Origin: Oscarella lobularis
Lineage: Eukaryota; Porifera; Homoscleromorpha; Homosclerophorida; Oscarellidae
Reading direction: 5' to 3'
Assembly: GCF_947507565.1 (NCBI RefSeq)
Contig: NC_089188.1
Span: 2,170,001-2,234,000 of the forward strand
Length of the DNA: 64,000 bases
Positions 1-9,459 of this stretch are shown here, in pieces. The notes below the pieces were generated by a model, which was given only the letters and a program-made list of their open reading frames with translations, made no database searches and was not told the origin of the DNA. Each line of letters begins with the position of its first letter. Positions within the stretch are counted from its first letter, which is position 1. Position numbers and translations under genes: made by a program.

Positions 1-147
1 GAAAACTTTCTTCAATCAACGCAGAGACTAACCAAATGATTCCTGTACATCGAGAGACTGTTTTGAAACGTATTGAGTGTCGGTGGAGGGCCCAAAAGAC
101 TTGGCAAAAGCGACATCGTGTCTACGGCGTGCGCTAACCGATCCAAG

Positions 148-357
148 ATGTCGTCGTCGCCCGGTGGCCGATTCGTGCCCACGAAAGATCCCTGGGAGCG
201 TCTCGACGCGTGGAGACGAGCGCCCGGCATTAACCGCGCTTCGAACATAAGAAGGATGTTTCCTGGACTCGGGATAGGCTTCGGCGCGTTCGTAATCGCC
301 GTTGGCGTGGAAACGATCATGAAAGGCGACGAAAAGTCGAAAGAAAAAGACGCCTAG
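148..357 (+). CDS. NDUFB3: NADH dehydrogenase (complex I) accessory subunit B12
   Basis: Small accessory subunit of the membrane arm of mitochondrial complex I. The 69-residue product carries the family core: DPWERLDAW near residue 14, matching the DPW-R-AW motif of animal NDUFB3, then one membrane segment (GLGIGFGAFVIAVGV) and a short charged tail. Human NDUFB3 is 98 residues; the shorter N-terminus fits the first ATG at 148. The frame is open upstream, but no earlier ATG was found. A single exon, with AATAAA at 451-456. The convergent GPATCH4 coding region ends at 479, so the two 3' ends almost touch. The assignment rests on motif and length recalled from the family, not on a search. Confidence 0.85.
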   Translation: MSSSPGGRFVPTKDPWERLDAWRRAPGINRASNIRRMFPGLGIGFGAFVIAVGVETIMKGDEKSKEKDA

Positions 358-478
358 TAGTCGTATTTGCCTGAAAAAAGGAAGAGAAATGCATGTTACT
401 TGTAAATCGCCCTCCTCCGCGTGGAAACGATCGTACGTATTGCTATTGTAAATAAAATTCTCAATCAAACGTCTCTCT

Positions 479-1206
479 CTACGTAGTCGCGTGCTTTTCT
501 AAGTGTTCTTCTTGCTTTTTTAAACGCTGCAGTTTTCCTGCTAACCTGATTCCATGTCTTGCAGCTCTGCTTGATTAAAAATACTAATCCCTGAGTCAGG
601 CGTGCAGAAGGTCACTTTACCTGTGTCCTGTTCTTCCGCCACACAGTCCTAGCACGTCTTTTCTATAGACAAGGATTCCTAGCTAATAAATCGCGAGTGT
701 GAGTTGAAATTTACGCCGTAGGTGCGCTTTTTTCTTCGTCTTCTTCATGATCATCACCAGCTTTGACGAAAATCTTTTTCTTGACACTACTATCTGCTTT
801 GGGAGCCACTTTATTCTTGACACCATCGAATTTGACACAAACTTCTCCCTAAAGAATTGATTAGATGATGGAGCAGATACTGTCTAAGATTACGAACGTC
901 TGTGTCGGTGTGGAGGGCGATTTGCTTCGCTGAACTGTTGAACGCATCCGTCCACCAGTCGTTCGTCAATTCAGAAGCAAGGCTACTTCCGATCTGTTCA
1001 TATTACGGTCAAAAGAACTCGCTCGAAAGCCGTACTCACTCCTCTTCGATCTCTCTTCAACGATGCTCGAATAGGATCGACGATTCCGTCCTCTTTCTTG
1101 CCAAGACCAATACCTAGAAACATTCTAAGGATTTGGAGACGCTTCGGCAGCTTCGAATACCTCGTTTCCACCCATGCTTTCGCATCTCTTCCGCGGCGAA
1201 GTCCAT
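479..1206 (-). CDS. GPATCH4: G-patch domain protein 4 homologue
   Basis: Nucleolar G-patch protein; G-patches typically bind and stimulate DEAH helicases. Six exons were read on the minus strand: 1161-1206, 1040-1113, 898-993, 715-848, 621-662 and 479-569; they join in frame to about 160 residues. The product starts MDFAAEEMRKHGW, followed by GIGLGKKEDGI, the G-patch core. A block ELTNDWWTDAFN matches the FTNHWWNELFN block after the human G-patch, and a later CGGRTGHSRAARHG matches human CGGRTAHKAARLG. The Lys-rich tail that makes human GPATCH4 about 450 residues long is absent. Introns are 41-52 bp, typical of this locus. Matching three separate blocks over several introns makes the identity strong. 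Confidence 0.85.
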
Positions 1207-1794
1207 GGTACGGGATCCCGGGAGGGGGCGTGAAAATTACTTGACCGTAATGCTATATTTCAATCAATAACTAGAGAATGATGGCCCGGTGTTCACCGTG
1301 TTTCCATCATGCAGAGCCTCCCACCGCTTACCGTACGCGAGTGCATAACATAGTGTGACGTCATAATTTTTTATGTTGTCACATATTCACGTGGTCATTA
1401 CAGCCGTTAGCTACTACAGCTTAGTCCTACGTACATACTGTAAATACTTGCATGATTGCAATGTTTTCCTAATTAGGCGCTTTTCTGACGTACTGTATTT
1501 GATAATGTGCTCTGCATTTGAGGACCTATAGTATGCATGTGTACGAGAGTGTGTACGAGTCATATTTCCTGTTACCCGTACATGCGTACATACCCACCCA
1601 CATACTGTACATGAGTGGATACTTTTGATTGTGACGTCAGAGCGTGACAATCAAAACTGTCGTTTCGGTTTCTCAGCGCATTTATAACACGGAAAATAGC
1701 ACAGATCAATTGGAAACAGGGGTTTCTAAGCATTTTTTCCGTTTATGAAAGAAAAAACGCTTTATTCGCGCCGTAAATCGCCTTTCGAGACATC
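1207..1794. other. Intergenic, no gene seen
   Basis: About 590 bp between the GPATCH4 start and the LINE fragment. Short frames exist on both strands but none shows family motifs, splice structure or a plausible start. The part next to 1206 presumably holds the GPATCH4 promoter. From about 1735 a faint continuation of the LINE frame may begin. Confidence 0.5.
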
Positions 1795-2470
1795 TTGGTC
1801 CTGATTCGAAAGCGTTGCTTTTTACGTCGTGCGTCAACCTCTAAGCGGCGGTCTGTTGAAGAGCGACTTTTTTATCAATCTGAGTATCGTCGTTGTCGTA
1901 ACAAGGTGATATATCTTCTTCGAGCCGCGAAGTCTGAATATTTCCAAAAGAAACTTGATTCTCTTCGCTCACAGCCCTACCGCTTTTGGAAAGTTATTAA
2001 TGATCTAACTGGTCGTGGTCGAATAAGATCCTCTCCGTGTCTCTCGGCTGAAGCGTTGAATCAGCAGTTTTGTTTGATTGTTGGCTCTACTGTAATTTCA
2101 AATGTCAACACTTCTTCTGATGCTACTTGTGACTTTAGTTCTTCCCATCTGCCTTATGCGCCAATTTCCTTCTTGTATCAGAGTTGGATGTTTTTCATCA
2201 GCTTCGTCATCTTGATTCGAGAAAAGCGTGTGGTCCTGATGGTATAGAAGCGAGGTTCCTTAAGGCGGGTGCTGCAGAAATTTCTGCCTCACTTGCTTCC
2301 ATCTTCAATGCCTCTCTCTCTAGTGGAATTGTCCCTTCTGATTGGAAATGTGCGAAAGTGACTCCTGTTTTTAAATCTGGAGACAGAAGTGATCCCTCGA
2401 ATTATCGACCTATCTCTCTACTTTCGTTCATCTCAAAGATTTTGGAGCATTTTCTTTCAATGACGGGAAT
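1795..2470 (+). mobile_element. Truncated non-LTR retrotransposon (LINE) fragment
   Basis: Two overlapping frames give parts of one LINE ORF2. The first (about 1795-2200) has the basic linker typical between endonuclease and reverse transcriptase, with YRRCRNKV and YFQKKLDSL and a SQPYRFWKVINDLTG block. The second (about 2190-2460) has the start of the reverse transcriptase: RKACGPDGI, FNASLSSGIVPSDWK, AKVTPVFKSGD and NYRPISLLSF. This is the CR1/L2/Jockey type of RT N-terminus. A frame change near 2190, the missing endonuclease and the abrupt end before the catalytic YADD region mark it as a dead fragment. It runs directly into a short AATCTAC-type satellite stub at about 2485-2520. Exact clade not resolved. 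Confidence 0.8.
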
Positions 2471-2592
2471 TATTTGGCGAGTCACAAATCTACGATCTAT
2501 ATACAAATCTACGATCTACTGTACAAAATTTACGCTCATTAGTGCTTTTTTGATTCAGGTTGTCTCGAGACAGAAGAACTCCAAAAAATAAT

Positions 2593-3120
2593 TTACTTTT
2601 CGTTGGCGGTAATGAAAAGCTGAGCGATAACTCTAGTTTTCACAGAAAATTTACTGCCGGCAATTTCGCTCACGACGCGGCGCTGCCATTCCTGCACGAT
2701 CGTTCTTGGCTTTGCTCCCACCATCTTCTTTGCCACACGGTGACAAACTTCCGTTTGGTTCAAAGTGGGAAAGTGAATCCTACAGAAAAAAAAAGCATTT
2801 ATAGATTTTATAGAACACACTTGAATAACAAACTTTGTCCAAAGAATGGTATGCCATTCTTTCATTTTTTGAAGTTTCGATTTCTTCCGAAAGGAAATTC
2901 TTTTGACGTTATGAAAAATGACTACAAAATAGACATTAGCCATTATTATTACGAGGAAGAAATTGGGAATGCAATCTTCGACCGGTCAAATATATAATTA
3001 TTTACCCTTCGCTCGCCTGAGCTGAGTGATGTCTTTAACGAAACATTAGAATGTTACCATGATAATCACTTTTTAAATAATCTTACTGTCGTTTCGATTG
3101 CTCAAGAGTCTGCCTAGAAA
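2593..3120 (-). pseudogene. 3' fragment of a gene sharing the C-terminal domain of the gene at 38-42 kb
   Basis: The minus strand holds the last exons of a gene whose 5' part is missing. An exon ending near 2847 reads VIFHNVKRISF and KEWHTILW; after an intron closing with a polypyrimidine-AG, the last exon reads TIVQEWQRR and SKFSVKTRVIAQ and ends at a stop at 2593. The same two exons end the gene at 38-42 kb (VIWHGVMRLKF, REWKAILY, TIRTEWQRR, SRFSAKTSSIAL), with the same splice phase. Two tiny upstream exons (around 3020-3050 and 3085-3115) also look alike. No 5' part is visible before the dispersed repeat at 3208. It may be a dead fragment or the tail of a gene broken by repeats. Function unknown. 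Confidence 0.55.
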
Positions 3121-3207
3121 AATATGAAAATGTCTCTTCAGTTACGTACAATTGGTACAACGACGCGTTCTACAATTAATTAGACTGGCTAAAGCGTCTG
3201 TAACTTA

Positions 3208-3383
3208 GAACAAGTTTTAGTTTGGAAAAATGTCTCGGTGTGTCTTGCATGAAATTGCAGGTGTAACAGTAAAATATAAAGCAGAGTGCAACGTGAAGGA
3301 AAAAAGAGAAGGGCGCTTAATGGTGATGATGATGAATATTATCATCGATGATCAAGTATTCTTCTCTTCCTCAATCATACAGA
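3208..3383. repeat. Dispersed repeat, copy 1 of 2 in the window
   Basis: About 176 bp nearly identical to 34132-34311, 31 kb away; copy 2 has a small insertion near its start. In both copies the unit lies beside tandem-repeat DNA: a palindromic minisatellite follows here, the 48-bp satellite there. It can be read as a short frame beginning MSRCVLHEIAGV, but the identity extends outside that frame and both copies lack context as a gene. Most likely a short non-autonomous mobile repeat or a recombination-spread fragment. Confidence 0.65.
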
Positions 3384-3529
3384 TTGATCACGCCTTTGCA
3401 TTTCATTTAACTGTTACAAATGCAAGACGGTATGTTGTGGGTTTTTAGAGCAGGAGTTTTACAGGGTTCTGCCGAGAATATTTTTAGTGTGGGAAGAAGG
3501 TATGGAAGGATAGATAAAATACGCAATTT
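3384..3529. other. Unassigned spacer
   Basis: No motif or splice structure seen between the dispersed repeat and the palindromic minisatellite. Confidence 0.4.
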
Positions 3530-3838
3530 TAAAAAAAGTCCGAGACAATTTTAAAAATCGTCAAAGACAATTTTAAAATGGTCCTAGGCAATTTAAAAAA
3601 TTTCTTAAAACGATTTTTAAAATTGTCTTGGACCATTTTTAAAACTGTTTTGACGATTTTTAAATTTTTTAAATTGTCTCAGGACAATTTTAAAAATTGT
3701 CCCAAGACAATTTTAAAGGATTGTCTTGGAACAATTTTTAAAATTGTCCTGAGACAATTTTAGACTTGTCTTGGGACAATTTTTAGAATTGTCTGGGGAC
3801 AATCTTTAGAAATGTCTGGGGACAATCTTTAGAAATGT
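3530..3838. repeat. Palindromic minisatellite (GACAATTTTAAAAATTGTC-like)
   Basis: About 300 bp of degenerate units built on the inverted repeat GACAATTTT / AAAATTGTC, separated by spacers such as TTGGG, CTGAG or CCAAG. Each unit can fold as a small AT-rich hairpin. The array runs directly into the AATCTAC satellite. Frames through it are artefacts of the repeat. Confidence 0.8.
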
Positions 3839-4940
3839 CTTGAGATCTACGAATCTACGATCTACGAATCTACGATCTACAAATGTACAAATCTACGATC
3901 TATATTTACAATCTACAAATCTAACGATCTACAAATCTACAATCTACAAATCTACGATCTACGAATCTACGATCTACGAATCTACAATCTACGAATCTAA
4001 CGATCTACAAATCTACAATCTACAAATCTACGATCTACAAATCTACGATCTACGATCTACGAATCTACAATCTACAAATCTAAAAATCTACGATCTACGA
4101 ATCTACGATCTACAATCTACAAATCTAACGATCTACAAATCTACAAATCTACAAATCTACAATCTACGATCTACAATCTACAAATCTACGATCTACAATC
4201 TATAATCTACAAATCTACGAATCTACGATCTACAAATCTACGATCTACAAATCTACAATCTACAAATCGAAGCTACAAATCTACAAAATCGAAGCTACGA
4301 ATCTACAAATCTACGAATCTACAAATCTACAAATCTACAAATCGAAGCTACAAATCTACTACAAATCTACGATCTACGAATCTACAATCTACAAATCTAC
4401 AATCTACGAATTTACGATCTACAATCTAAAAATCTAAAAATCTACAATCTATAATCTACAAATCTACGAATCTACGATCTACAAATCTACAAATCTACAA
4501 ATCTACAAATCTACAAATCGAAGCTACAAATCTACTACAAATCTACGATCTACGAATCTACAATCTACAAATCTACAATCTACGAATTTACGATCTACAA
4601 TCTACAAATCTAAAAATCTACAATCTATAATCTACAAATCTACGAATCTACGATCTACAAATCTACGATCTATAATCTACAAATCGAAGCTACAAATCTA
4701 CGAATCTACAAATCTACAAATCTACAAATCTACAAATCTACAAATCTACAAATCTACTACAAATCTACGATCTACGAATCTACGATCTACGAATCTACGA
4801 TCTACGAATCTACTATCTACAAATCTACAAATCTACGAATCTACAAATCTACAATCTACGAATCTACTATCTACAAATCTACAAATCTACGAATCTACAA
4901 ATCTACAATCTACAAAACTACAAATCTACGAATCTACAAA
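3839..4940. repeat. AATCTAC / GATCTAC satellite array
   Basis: About 1.1 kb of a 7-bp theme, AATCTAC, alternating with GATCTAC, ACAATCTAC and rarer AATCGAAGCTAC variants, giving local 14-22 bp higher-order periods. Longer blocks recur (around 4330-4470 and 4490-4640), showing duplication of multi-unit segments. A stub of the same motif at about 2485-2520 ends the LINE fragment. No coding meaning. Confidence 0.9.
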
Positions 4941-5625
4941 TTTGACAAACGTAGTATTTATGAGCGTCTTACGTCTTTCTTCATCCTCTCCATCTCTTCA
5001 GCCATCCTCTCCATATCTTCATTCTTCTCCTTTAACTAAAAAGCGATTATTTGACAAAAGTAGTATTTATGGGCATCTTACGTCATTCTCTAGCCCTTTG
5101 ATCTCGTTTTCCTTCATCCCTAGCTCTCTCTCCTTCACCTTCAACTAAAAAGCGATTATTTGACAAACGTAGTATTTATGAGTGTCTTACGTCTTTCTTC
5201 ATCCCCTCCATCTCTTCGTTCATCCCCTCCATCTCTTCGTTCATCCTCTCCATCTTTTCATCCTTCTCCTTCAACTAAAAAGTGATTATATGACAAAAGT
5301 AGTATTTATAAGTGTCTTACGTCTTTCTTCATCCCCTCCATCTCTTCGTCCATCCCCTCCATCTCTTCGTTCATCCTCTCCATCTTTTCATCCTTCTCCT
5401 TCAACTAAAAAGCGATTATTTGACAAACGTAGTATTTATGAGTGTCTTACGTCTTTCTTCATCCCCTCCATCTCCATCCTCCCCATCTCTTCATCCTTCT
5501 CCTTCAACTGAAAAGCGATTATATGACAAAAGTAGTATTTATGAGTGTCTTACGTCTTTCTTCATCCCCTCCATCTCCATCTTCTCCGTCTCTTCATCCT
5601 TCTCCTTCAACTAAAAAGCAATTAT
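4941..5625. repeat. Tandem repeat of 105-131 bp units, about six copies
   Basis: Six units begin with TTTGACAAACGTAGTATTTA or close variants at about 4941, 5050, 5160, 5290, 5420 and 5524. Each has a CT-rich middle (CATCCTCTCCATCTCTTC) duplicated a variable number of times, which explains the length differences, and ends in CTTCAACTAAAAAGCGATTA. All frames are open over one or two units and give Ser/Pro/Leu-rich strings, as expected from a pyrimidine-rich repeat. Confidence 0.9.
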
Positions 5626-5732
5626 ATGTAGTCACACAGTATTTATCGGTGTCTGACCAAGATCCCACGTTTTTCGCCTTCGTCGTCTTTCTCCTTCTCC
5701 TAGAAATTAATACAGTCTTCTTAGTCTCGTGA

Positions 5733-5805
5733 CTTCGTCTCGTGCCCAGACTCTCCAGCCCGGATGTTCTATCCTAACACGTGGGCGAGAGAGAGTCCGG
5801 GCACG
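5733..5805. repeat. Imperfect inverted repeat (hairpin)
   Basis: Arms of about 18 bp: CTCGTGCCCAGACTCTC on the left and its near-complement GAGAGTCCGGGCACGAG on the right, with one mismatch and about 37 bp between. It lies just 3' of the CAP-Gly gene. Could be the end of a small MITE-like element or a structured 3' region; no partner copy was found. Confidence 0.5.
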
Positions 5806-5820
5806 AGGACTAGGCGATTA

Positions 5821-6197
5821 CTACAGACAATTATACAGTCTTCTGACCTTCAACGTAATAGATTTTACCACGCGATACACTTCAATAAAAATCCCGAAAT
5901 TTCGTTTGCACTTGAAATACCTAAACACAAAATTGCAAAAAAATTGATAAAAAATGAACCAATAGCGCCATCGCACCTGTTGCCATGGACAGAGCCGTCA
6001 TTCTTCCCCTCCTCCAATTCCAACTCTATGCCGGCCCAAATCCCCTTGGCGAATTTCGTTCTTCCAAAATACCGCAGTATTCCTCTCTTTGAGCTCAAGC
6101 GGTCGTAGACGACGTCGCCAAGTTGAATGTCCGGCGGGAGGGCGGGAGGGTCCGGGTTCTTGCAGCTTTTCGTCAATGGAGGTCTCGCGAATGCCAT
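5821..6197 (-). CDS. Small single-domain CAP-Gly protein
   Basis: CAP-Gly domains bind the C-terminal EEY/F tails of tubulin and EB proteins. Two exons (5977-6197 and 5821-5920) around a 56-bp intron give about 105 residues, nearly all one domain. Visible are GDVVYDRLSSKRGILRYFG, KFAKGIWAGIELE, the glycine-rich NDGSVHGNRYF and FGIFIEVYRV. The start chosen is the ATG at 6197, about 30 residues before the domain; the frame is open further upstream. CAP-Gly proteins are usually long (CLIP, dynactin p150, CYLD, tubulin cofactors B and E); a lone domain is unusual, so this may be a truncated paralogue or may have exons I did not find. The basic motif before the glycine core is KCKRNFG rather than the usual GKNDG-type order alone. 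Confidence 0.65.
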
Positions 6198-6407
6198 ACA
6201 GAATGCCGAGAATGCGATCGGAAATGTTTCACGAGTCACGACTCTGGCCCGGATGTCAGAACGCCCGGAAACTTCTCTCGAGCAGAGGCAGGAGCCGAGG
6301 CAGGATAGACTTAGGTATGCAATACTATATTTCAATCAATAACGGCGAAAAACAAAACACAAATGTTGGAGATACCTACATACGCACGCACACACATACA
6401 ATCCGCC

Positions 6408-9197
6408 CTAAGCCTTCCTTTCAATGCCGGGAATTATTTGGCTGTTATCGCTAAACGTAAACTCCTCTTCGAACACGCATTCAGCTGTCACAGACTGTTG
6501 CGAATTTTCTAAAAGACGAAATTAGCTCACTAAGATATACATAACCCTAGAAACAAACCAGGCACGCTCCTAAGCTTAAAACGGTACATATATCCGGCGG
6601 AGAACACTCGACTGTGGCGGGGAGGTGACATCGAATCATAGACTAAGCAATTGGGATTGACTTCAGTCCCGTCTAAGGAAGAGAAAGGTACACCAGCTAT
6701 AAAAAGATCGCTGTTACACTATTACCAATTTCCTTGAAAACGTCAACGAGGAGAACAAATTGGTTACCAGATAGAGTCACGACCTCCTTCAGTATAAGCT
6801 TATCGTCGTCATGCAGTACAAAGACGCACGTTGTATTGGCACTGCCATAAGCGTCAGGCGTTCTCGTACACTAAAAAACAATGCCTCAAAACGCTAGCCA
6901 AGCAAGAGCTCTACACGGAGAAATCATACAAGACGACGACGTCTTTCCCTTCTAAATTGAAGTCTAAATCTATCAGGCCTGGGCCTGTCTAGATGATAGA
7001 TATAGAACGGTTGAGTTGGCGAGTGTGCTCGGGTGCGTGCTAGCCTTACTTGGATTCTTCATGTAGCTCAAAAGACCGAAGTATTGAGCTTCATCTAGCA
7101 CAGCTGCAACGCTAAAAGGCAAGACTGGAGCTTACCTATAAATCTTTCCTTTCCTAATGTCTCTACCTGACTCCAGGCGGTATTGTCAGTCGGCCCGTTC
7201 GACAGAACGAGAGTAGGCAGTCAAAAAGAAAGCCGTCTCGATCAAAAGGAATAGCGTGGCGCTAAAAGCATCAAAGTTCTAGCTGAATAGACGCCTAATT
7301 TTATTCGCTTACGTCGTTCAGCTTGACTGGTTTCGCACCGTTTAGAACCCGATTGAGTCGGCTATCCGGATACGCTTGAAAAGTTGAAGGGAACACCTAA
7401 AAGAAAACGGGTCTTTTTTCCTCTAAGATACTCGCGTGCTACGTACGTAGAACATTCTGCCGCCTACTTCCAATGCTACCTGCCTCTGCTGAGACCTTGA
7501 ATGCGAGAATGTAGACGTCTTTGTGACATTTTTTTTCAGATGTCTTACCTCGTTTTGGGTCGTCTTGGTTCTGATGGCGAGATTTCATCCTCTTCGTGCT
7601 CTGAATCCGTTCCGATTGGGCTAAACGCGGGCAATTCGGCGTGCTCGTGGGAATCCAGTGCTTCTGTCATCCAAGGATAATGCTGCTGATATTGATGATA
7701 CGAATGCGAAGGATGATTGCTCGAAAAACTCCGATACTCCAACTGGCTCGAACTAGAACAAAGACAGTAGAAGAAAAAGAAAGCGGAGAAAATCCTCTAT
7801 CTACGTCTGAGCATCTGATCTCGGCAAGAATGACGACTGGTCGCCTCCGGCGCGCTCACTGGGATTGAAATGCGTAGCAGCGTGAGCTCCTTGATCCCTA
7901 TACATCGGCTGTGCGGAAAAGTCCTAGAAAAAAATATGTCGAATAACTGAATTTCCACATTTCTGACTAGACTTTTTGCGGGTTCTCATCTCCGTGTGCG
8001 CCGCGGTCCTTTATTAGATCCTCCAACTGTTGTGCTAGCCCCGTTTCTTCGTCTTCATCTCGACTGTGCAAAGGCGGCGGTTGAGCGTGATTCGCCACCA
8101 CAAACTGGGAGCCTCCGCCGTCCGATTCACTCTTCACTTCGTCTTCTTGCTCAGCACCGTTGACGTCACTCGATTGGACAGGATGCTGCTGTTGAAGATG
8201 CTGTTGATGCTGCTGCTGCTGTTGAACCTGCAATTGACGCATATATAATTGTTGCAATTGAGCCATCTGCTGTTGCTGTTGCTGATAGGCGGCCCATTGC
8301 AACGACGCCATCATTTGCTGCTGTTGCCAGGTGGCAGGGAGAGGCATTCCCGGAGCAGATGGCACATTAGCCATCTCCGTTCTTTTACTAGACTCCTCTT
8401 GGCCTTGAGACGAGGCACCCGAATCCTGCTGCGGTGGACGACTCTGCCTCACCGGCTCTCCCAAACCAGAAAATTTAGCAGCCAATAAGGGAGGATTCGA
8501 AGCCGCCGGCGCCGCCGCCGCCGGGGAAGCCGTCGCCGGAGTCAATCTCTTCTCCTGCTCCGCTCCCGGCACCGTGTCCCTCTGCTCCTGCTGCTCGCTC
8601 AATGTTTCTTTGGATTCCGGCGGTTTTCCGGGTCTTGGCGGACCGCCTCGACCGGATGCACCTCTGCCGCGTGAATTGTGAGGAGAATAGTATCGAGTCG
8701 GACGATAGCTATTTGAGCCGCCAGTTCGGTAACTTCCGCCGCCGTAGTTATAGAAACCGCCGCCGCCACCGCCGCTACTTCCGCCTCTTTGCCGATTACT
8801 TGCTTGGGAAGTGTGTCTTGGGCCTGATTGGCTCGTCTGCAAAAAAAGAGAAAAATAAAGTTATTTGACCCTCTGATGTTCTACATTAATAGCTATCTCT
8901 GTGAAAATGAATAGAACACTTTCGATTTCCAACACAACACAATCGTGTTGGATTCGAAGATGCACTCTGCTACAAAGGAAACGGCACCTTCGGCCAATGT
9001 GAAAAGGGTGACGGTACGCCCAGGGAAAAAACGCAATTCTCGCACTCATGAAATCGCTGAACGATCGCCGCGATCGCGCGACGTTCGTTCGAACGCGAAC
9101 GTCGTTTTTCGTTCCAAAACCATAGCGAATCGGCGATCGATTCCCGAAAAGGACCCCGCTCAAAGACACGCGTTACCTTTTCGGTGATTTCGGGCAT
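6408..9197 (-). CDS. BTB/T1-domain (KCTD-like) protein with RGG- and Gln-rich N-terminus
   Basis: Twelve exons were joined in frame to about 644 residues: 9177-9197, 7973-8836, 7805-7923, 7549-7752, 7447-7495, 7313-7396, 7167-7261, 7050-7111, 6917-6969, 6726-6870, 6559-6696 and 6408-6508. Residues 8-300 are low complexity: RGG/GGG runs and YYSPHNSRGRG, then Gln-rich stretches (QQQQQQMAQLQQLY) and an acidic part. From about residue 403 there is a KCTD-type BTB/T1 domain: ALEVGGRMFY, PDSRLNRVLNG, FDRDGFLFDCLLSFCRTGRL and VLDEAQYFGLLSYMK. KCTD proteins often act as cullin-3 adaptors. The C-terminal 170 residues (LYDFS, VTLSGNQFVLLVDVF) are not recognised. The RGG/Q region suggests RNA-granule behaviour, which is inference. 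A uORF begins in the 5' leader near 9330. Confidence 0.75.
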
Positions 9198-9459
9198 TTC
9201 GGACGTGTCTTGGGTCTCAATTCGAGCGTCGTACACTTTCTCCGGTCGTTCCGACTCGAAAGCGACCGCCTATTTCCACGAGAGGCCGCAGCAAGGCAAC
9301 CAACACGGAAAACCAGTCAACGTGACGCGCGCGCGCATGTCCGAAATCACAGCGCCACGCCTGTAACTCACAGATATGCTAAAAAAGATGAGCAGAGAAA
9401 AACAAACGAAAAAACGACAAAAAAAAAGAGAATTGCTTGTTTTTCAGTTTCCCGAGTTT

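Noticed and set aside
2464-2477. 14-bp match GGGAATTATTTGGC also at 6427
   Set aside because: Too short to stand out in 64 kb without other shared flanks; the second copy lies in BTB coding sequence.
3840-4205. Plus-strand frame of repeating IYDLQSTN
   Set aside because: Pure translation of the 7-bp satellite.
5182-5732. Series of Ser/Pro-rich plus-strand frames
   Set aside because: Each begins in another copy of the 105-131 bp tandem repeat; the repeat, not selection, keeps them open.
8066-8488. Leu-rich plus-strand frames
   Set aside because: They are the antisense of the Gln-rich exon of the BTB gene (CTG/TTG read from CAG/CAA).
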